From positions 1-7,394 of the forward strand of contig JAEMPM010000172.1 of NCBI GenBank assembly GCA_022759285.1: a DNA stretch of 7,394 bases, in the 5' to 3' direction. This DNA is from Thermocrinis sp. Lineage in GTDB: Bacteria; Aquificota; Aquificia; Aquificales; Aquificaceae. Positions 5,773-7,394 of the stretch are shown here, piece by piece. The position numbers were made by a program, and so were the translations under genes. Positions within the stretch are counted from its first letter, which is position 1. The number at the start of each line of letters is the position of its first letter. A model generated the notes under the pieces. The model was not told the DNA's origin and ran no database searches. It saw only the letters and a list, made by a program, of their open reading frames with translations.

Positions 5773-6089
5773 TACTTAGCCCCCTTTTTATCATCCACCA
5801 CAGGAACAGGAGAAGAAAAGTCCTCAAAGGTAGAAAATCCACTCACAGATGGGAAGGTATCACCTAAGGAGATTGTAATACCTGAGATGGGAACATCAAT
5901 AACCACACCAGGGGCTATTGGGAGATTAGCAGGAGCGGAAACCACAAGGTAAAGCGGGAACTCTGGCTTTTCATTTCTTAGCCTACCGTAAAGCTGATAG
6001 ATGGCACCCTGACGGCCATTCTTTTCCCAAGTTCTCCTTTTCTCCACGAGGAGAACCTGAAGCTTGATAGGAGAACCGAAGTTTTCCAC
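5772..6089 (-). CDS. Probable gpV-like single-stranded-DNA-binding protein
   Basis: A 105-aa cytoplasmic protein with a beta-rich N-terminal two thirds (IKLQVLLVEKRRTW, AIYQLYGRL, LYLVVSAPANLPIAPGVVIDVP) consistent with a small OB-fold, and a flexible C-terminal tail ending DDKKGAK. In filamentous phages the gene after the replication initiator usually encodes gpV, which coats the new single strand, and the size fits. The best start is the GTG at 6089, seven bases after AAGGAGG. An in-frame ATG at 6116 lies upstream of that site, has no Shine-Dalgarno of its own, and would place the ribosome binding site inside the gene. The stop overlaps the 43-aa gene as TAATG. The call rests on position, size and strand pattern; no diagnostic residue is claimed. 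Confidence 0.62.
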   Translation of the reverse strand: MENFGSPIKLQVLLVEKRRTWEKNGRQGAIYQLYGRLRNEKPEFPLYLVVSAPANLPIAPGVVIDVPISGITISLGDTFPSVSGFSTFEDFSSPVPVVDDKKGAK

Positions 6090-6176
6090 AGCACACCCTC
6101 CTTTTAAGGATTTCATTATTCAATGTAAGTGATGGGAAAACTGGAAAGGAAAACGCAAGCTTTTTAAGTTTAAGAA

Positions 6177-6209
6177 TAGGTGAGGGATAGGCAAAAAGTA
6201 GGCAAAAGG
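6177..6209. repeat. Three 11-bp phased TAGG repeats
   Basis: Three adjacent 11-bp units begin with TAGG at 6177, 6188 and 6199. The last two, TAGGCAAAAAG and TAGGCAAAAGG, differ at one base; the first is divergent after TAGG. The 11-bp period would put the units on nearly the same face of the helix, as for iterons or an operator array. They lie in the only sizeable gap inside the phage operon, between the rep and ssDNA-binding genes. Function is inference. Confidence 0.55.
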
Positions 6210-6214
6210 AAAGG

Positions 6215-6238
6215 GTTAAAATGGGAAGTGTTTTTAAC
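6215..6238. repeat. Inverted repeat GTTAAAA / TTTTAAC
   Basis: Seven-base arms (6215-6221 and 6232-6238) flank a 10-nt loop in the rep to ssDNA-binding gap. The arms contain one G:C pair each and no adjacent U-run completes a Rho-independent terminator on the transcribed strand. Its place beside the phased repeats and the palindrome at the rep stop suggests part of an origin, packaging or operator region. Confidence 0.45.
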
Positions 6239-6250
6239 TTAATGCCAAGA

Positions 6251-6272
6251 TTTAGGAATACATATTCCTAAA
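6251..6272. repeat. Perfect palindrome overlapping the rep stop codon
   Basis: Arms TTTAGGAATA (6251-6260) and TATTCCTAAA (6263-6272) are fully complementary around a 2-bp centre (CA). The rep stop (TAA, complement at 6252-6254) lies inside the left arm and the last rep codons (Asn-Met-Tyr-Ser) are encoded by the dyad. Low GC and lack of a U-run argue against a terminator. A 22-bp dyad with a tiny centre looks more like a binding site for a dimeric protein, or a hairpin in the single-stranded genome for replication or packaging. Confidence 0.7.
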
Positions 6273-7202
6273 AGCCCTGGACAGGGAGAAGAGTAATCCG
6301 TCCTTCTCTAAGGAACCGCAATTATAAAAGCACCTGTAGAACTCTGTAAAGGCTATGCCCAGAGGCTCGTAATAAGCCCTGTAAAGGACAGAAATAGGTA
6401 TAAAACCATAGAGGGAAGCTTGGGAACCCTTAAAGACAACCCTCTTTAAAAGCCTTGACATGAAGAAAAGGCGAACCCTGAAATACCACATAAGAAGGGT
6501 AGAAAGGCGAACCCGAACCTCTCCATCTGAGGAAAGGGAAAAAGCCCAATAGGTATGGTGGGACTTTACCAGATATTTCAGAAGGTAAGCTTTTATCTTT
6601 TCTGTGTCCTTTCCTATGAATTTTACATCCACTCCTTGGAAGGCGGAGAGATTTTTTCCTGTCCTTGTATCCTTCCACCATTTATAAATCTGTTCAACCT
6701 TGACAAAGGGAAAGGAGACGATAAGGTGAATATGAGGATAATCATCTTGGTGAGGCTCAGGAACGGCAAAATAAAGGAACTGTTCTATTCCATATTTCTT
6801 TTTTAGATAGACACGGAAACGGCGGAGGAAGTCCGAGAGCCAAGTCCCAATATAAGCCCAAGCATCCTGAACGGATATATCCCTGCTTAGGGTCAGAGTG
6901 ATAAGAACCCAGTTAAGTCTTGGGATTTCCAAATACTTTAGCCAAGCGTAATGGTTCCTACGGAAATAACGAAGTTTTGGCATGCTTACGATTGCCTTTC
7001 CAGAAGAGGAGGAGAAAACAGGGAGGGAATTTAGTTTTTTGAGATACCAAAGGACATAATACTTAGCGAGTTCAACGGCATTATGGGAATTTCTCACATC
7101 ACGGCCACCTTCCCAATCCGAGAGGACATCCAGAAGGTCAGGATTTAGTTCATTGATGTTATAGGTGATATAACCCACAGGAATAAGATAGCACAAGGAC
7201 AA
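6252..7202 (-). CDS. HUH rolling-circle replication initiator (gpII-like Rep)
   Basis: A Rep endonuclease of up to 316 aa that nicks the double-stranded form to begin rolling-circle replication. Motifs in order: motif 1 VLITLTLS at residues 99-106; the metal-binding HUH motif PHIHL at 156-160; and motif 3 KAYLLKYLVK (204-213), where Tyr206 or Tyr210 is the likely nicking residue and a Lys follows. One main tyrosine motif fits the single-Tyr Rep type. It is the first phage gene after the candidate promoter at 7295-7323. The start is uncertain: the TTG at 7202 has no Shine-Dalgarno and a pyrimidine-rich leader. A GTG at 7097 (residue 36) has GGAAGGTGG seven bases upstream and would give 281 aa with all motifs intact. 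A perfect palindrome covers the stop. Family call is confident, N-terminus is not. Confidence 0.85.
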   Translation of the reverse strand: MSLCYLIPVGYITYNINELNPDLLDVLSDWEGGRDVRNSHNAVELAKYYVLWYLKKLNSLPVFSSSSGKAIVSMPKLRYFRRNHYAWLKYLEIPRLNWVLITLTLSRDISVQDAWAYIGTWLSDFLRRFRVYLKKKYGIEQFLYFAVPEPHQDDYPHIHLIVSFPFVKVEQIYKWWKDTRTGKNLSAFQGVDVKFIGKDTEKIKAYLLKYLVKSHHTYWAFSLSSDGEVRVRLSTLLMWYFRVRLFFMSRLLKRVVFKGSQASLYGFIPISVLYRAYYEPLGIAFTEFYRCFYNCGSLEKDGLLFSLSRAFRNMYS

Positions 7203-7291
7203 GAGAAGAAAAGGGCAAAGATAGAAGGAAGTAAAGGGCAGGTTAAGGGATTAAGTTCAAAAGAAGGCAAGGGAAAGGAGAAACTAAAGGC

Positions 7292-7305
7292 ATGATTTAA
7301 GTCAT
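7292..7305. promoter_or_regulatory. Near-palindromic operator candidate over the -10
   Basis: ATGATTTAAGTCAT is a 14-bp dyad with one mismatched pair. It covers the proposed -10 hexamer of the minus-strand phage promoter (7295-7300), the position expected for a repressor site controlling phage expression. No repressor gene is evident in the window, so a host regulator or the phage Rep or DruA-like protein would have to bind it. Confidence 0.35.
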
Positions 7306-7323
7306 ATTGGGAGAACTTGACAA
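7295..7323 (-). promoter_or_regulatory. Candidate phage operon promoter
   Basis: On the minus strand TTGTCA (7323-7318) is followed after exactly 17 bp by TTAAAT (7300-7295): five of six and four of six matches to the sigma-70 hexamers. Transcription would start near 7288 and read into rep and the rest of the operon. The -35 overlaps TTGACA on the other strand, just upstream of the host gene, so expression of the two directions may be mutually exclusive. Confidence 0.45.
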
Positions 7324-7334
7324 ACTCCTATAAT
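7307..7334 (+). promoter_or_regulatory. Candidate host gene promoter, possibly leaderless
   Basis: A perfect TATAAT lies at 7329-7334, with TTGGGA 16 bp upstream (7307-7312) as a possible -35. Transcription would start about 7 bp after the -10, at or next to the A of the host ATG at 7341, giving a leaderless or nearly leaderless message. GGTGG immediately before the ATG is too close for normal Shine-Dalgarno use. A second TTGACA (7317-7322) pairs with TATGAG at 17 bp, but that start would fall inside the gene. Confidence 0.45.
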
Positions 7335-7340
7335 GGTGGT

Positions 7341-7394
7341 ATGAGATTTTCCAATGAAGCAAAGTTAGGTGCTTTTGTGCTCGCGGTAGCGGCT
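7341..7394 (+). CDS. Start of host MCE/MlaD-family protein (partial)
   Basis: An ATG at 7341 opens a frame that stays open to the window end and reads MRFSNEAKLGAFVLAVAA. This strongly resembles the N-terminus of MlaD/MCE proteins, which begin with a short K/R-F-S-x-E-x-K-x-G-x-F-V-L segment leading into the single membrane anchor. Such proteins bind lipids for an ABC transporter that moves phospholipid between inner and outer membrane, implying a Gram-negative (diderm) host. Only 18 codons are visible, so the call rests on that motif. It is divergent from the phage operon and marks the right chromosomal flank. Confidence 0.6.
   Translation, partial: MRFSNEAKLGAFVLAVAA

Noticed and set aside
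6251..6272. Rho-independent terminator after rep
   Set aside because: The stem is AT-rich and not followed by a U-run on the transcribed strand.
7203..7340. XerCD dif-type attachment site
   Set aside because: No sequence resembling the usual dif arms (TATATTATGTTAAAT-like) could be found here or at the left edge.
1..7394. tRNA or rRNA genes
   Set aside because: No cloverleaf-like segment or conserved rRNA sequence was noticed on either strand.

Overview
The window reads as an almost complete filamentous phage (inovirus-type) genome, probably integrated as a prophage. All phage genes lie on the minus strand and are read from right to left. The first 18 codons of a chromosomal gene, resembling an MCE/MlaD-family lipid-transport protein, start on the plus strand at the right edge. 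Base composition (moderate GC), frequent AGG/AGA arginine codons, strong AGGAGG-type ribosome binding sites and the host gene start suggest a Gram-negative, possibly thermophilic bacterium such as a member of the Aquificota. The host assignment is inference only.

Layout in transcription order. (1) 7340-7203: divergent control region with a candidate minus-strand promoter, a palindrome over its -10 element, and the start of the host gene on the other strand. (2) 7202-6252: HUH rolling-circle replication initiator. (3) 6251-6090: non-coding region with a perfect 10-bp-arm palindrome at the rep stop, another inverted repeat and three 11-bp phased TAGG repeats; this is a candidate origin, packaging or operator region. 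(4) 6089-5641: a likely gpV-type single-stranded-DNA-binding protein and a 43-aa membrane protein. (5) 5630-5337: a small soluble protein of unknown function. (6) 5340-4693: three consecutive coat-like proteins, each with signal peptide, short ectodomain, membrane span and basic tail. (7) 4696-2203: a cysteine-rich membrane protein, a 615-aa gpIII-like adsorption protein and a gpVI-like cap protein. (8) 2199-1102: a Zot/gpI-type assembly ATPase. (9) 1105-119: a DUF4338 (DruA-like) protein whose start codon overlaps the zot stop. (10) 125-1: an array of CAGCTG-centred repeats that begins on the stop codon of that gene and runs off the left edge.

How it fits together: Rep and the ssDNA-binding protein make and coat the single-stranded genome. 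The Zot ATPase, with the coat, tip and cap proteins, extrudes the filament through the envelope. Genes are packed with ATGA or TAATG overlaps, so most translation is likely coupled. The unusual part is the left end. A protein of the family that gives the Druantia defence system its DruA component sits last in the morphogenesis operon and abuts a repeat array. No recognisable tyrosine or serine recombinase, IS-type transposase or dif-like site was seen. The DruA-like protein is therefore either a phage-borne defence or exclusion gene, or a candidate for the missing integration/mobilisation function acting on the CAGCTG repeats. The sequence alone cannot decide between these.
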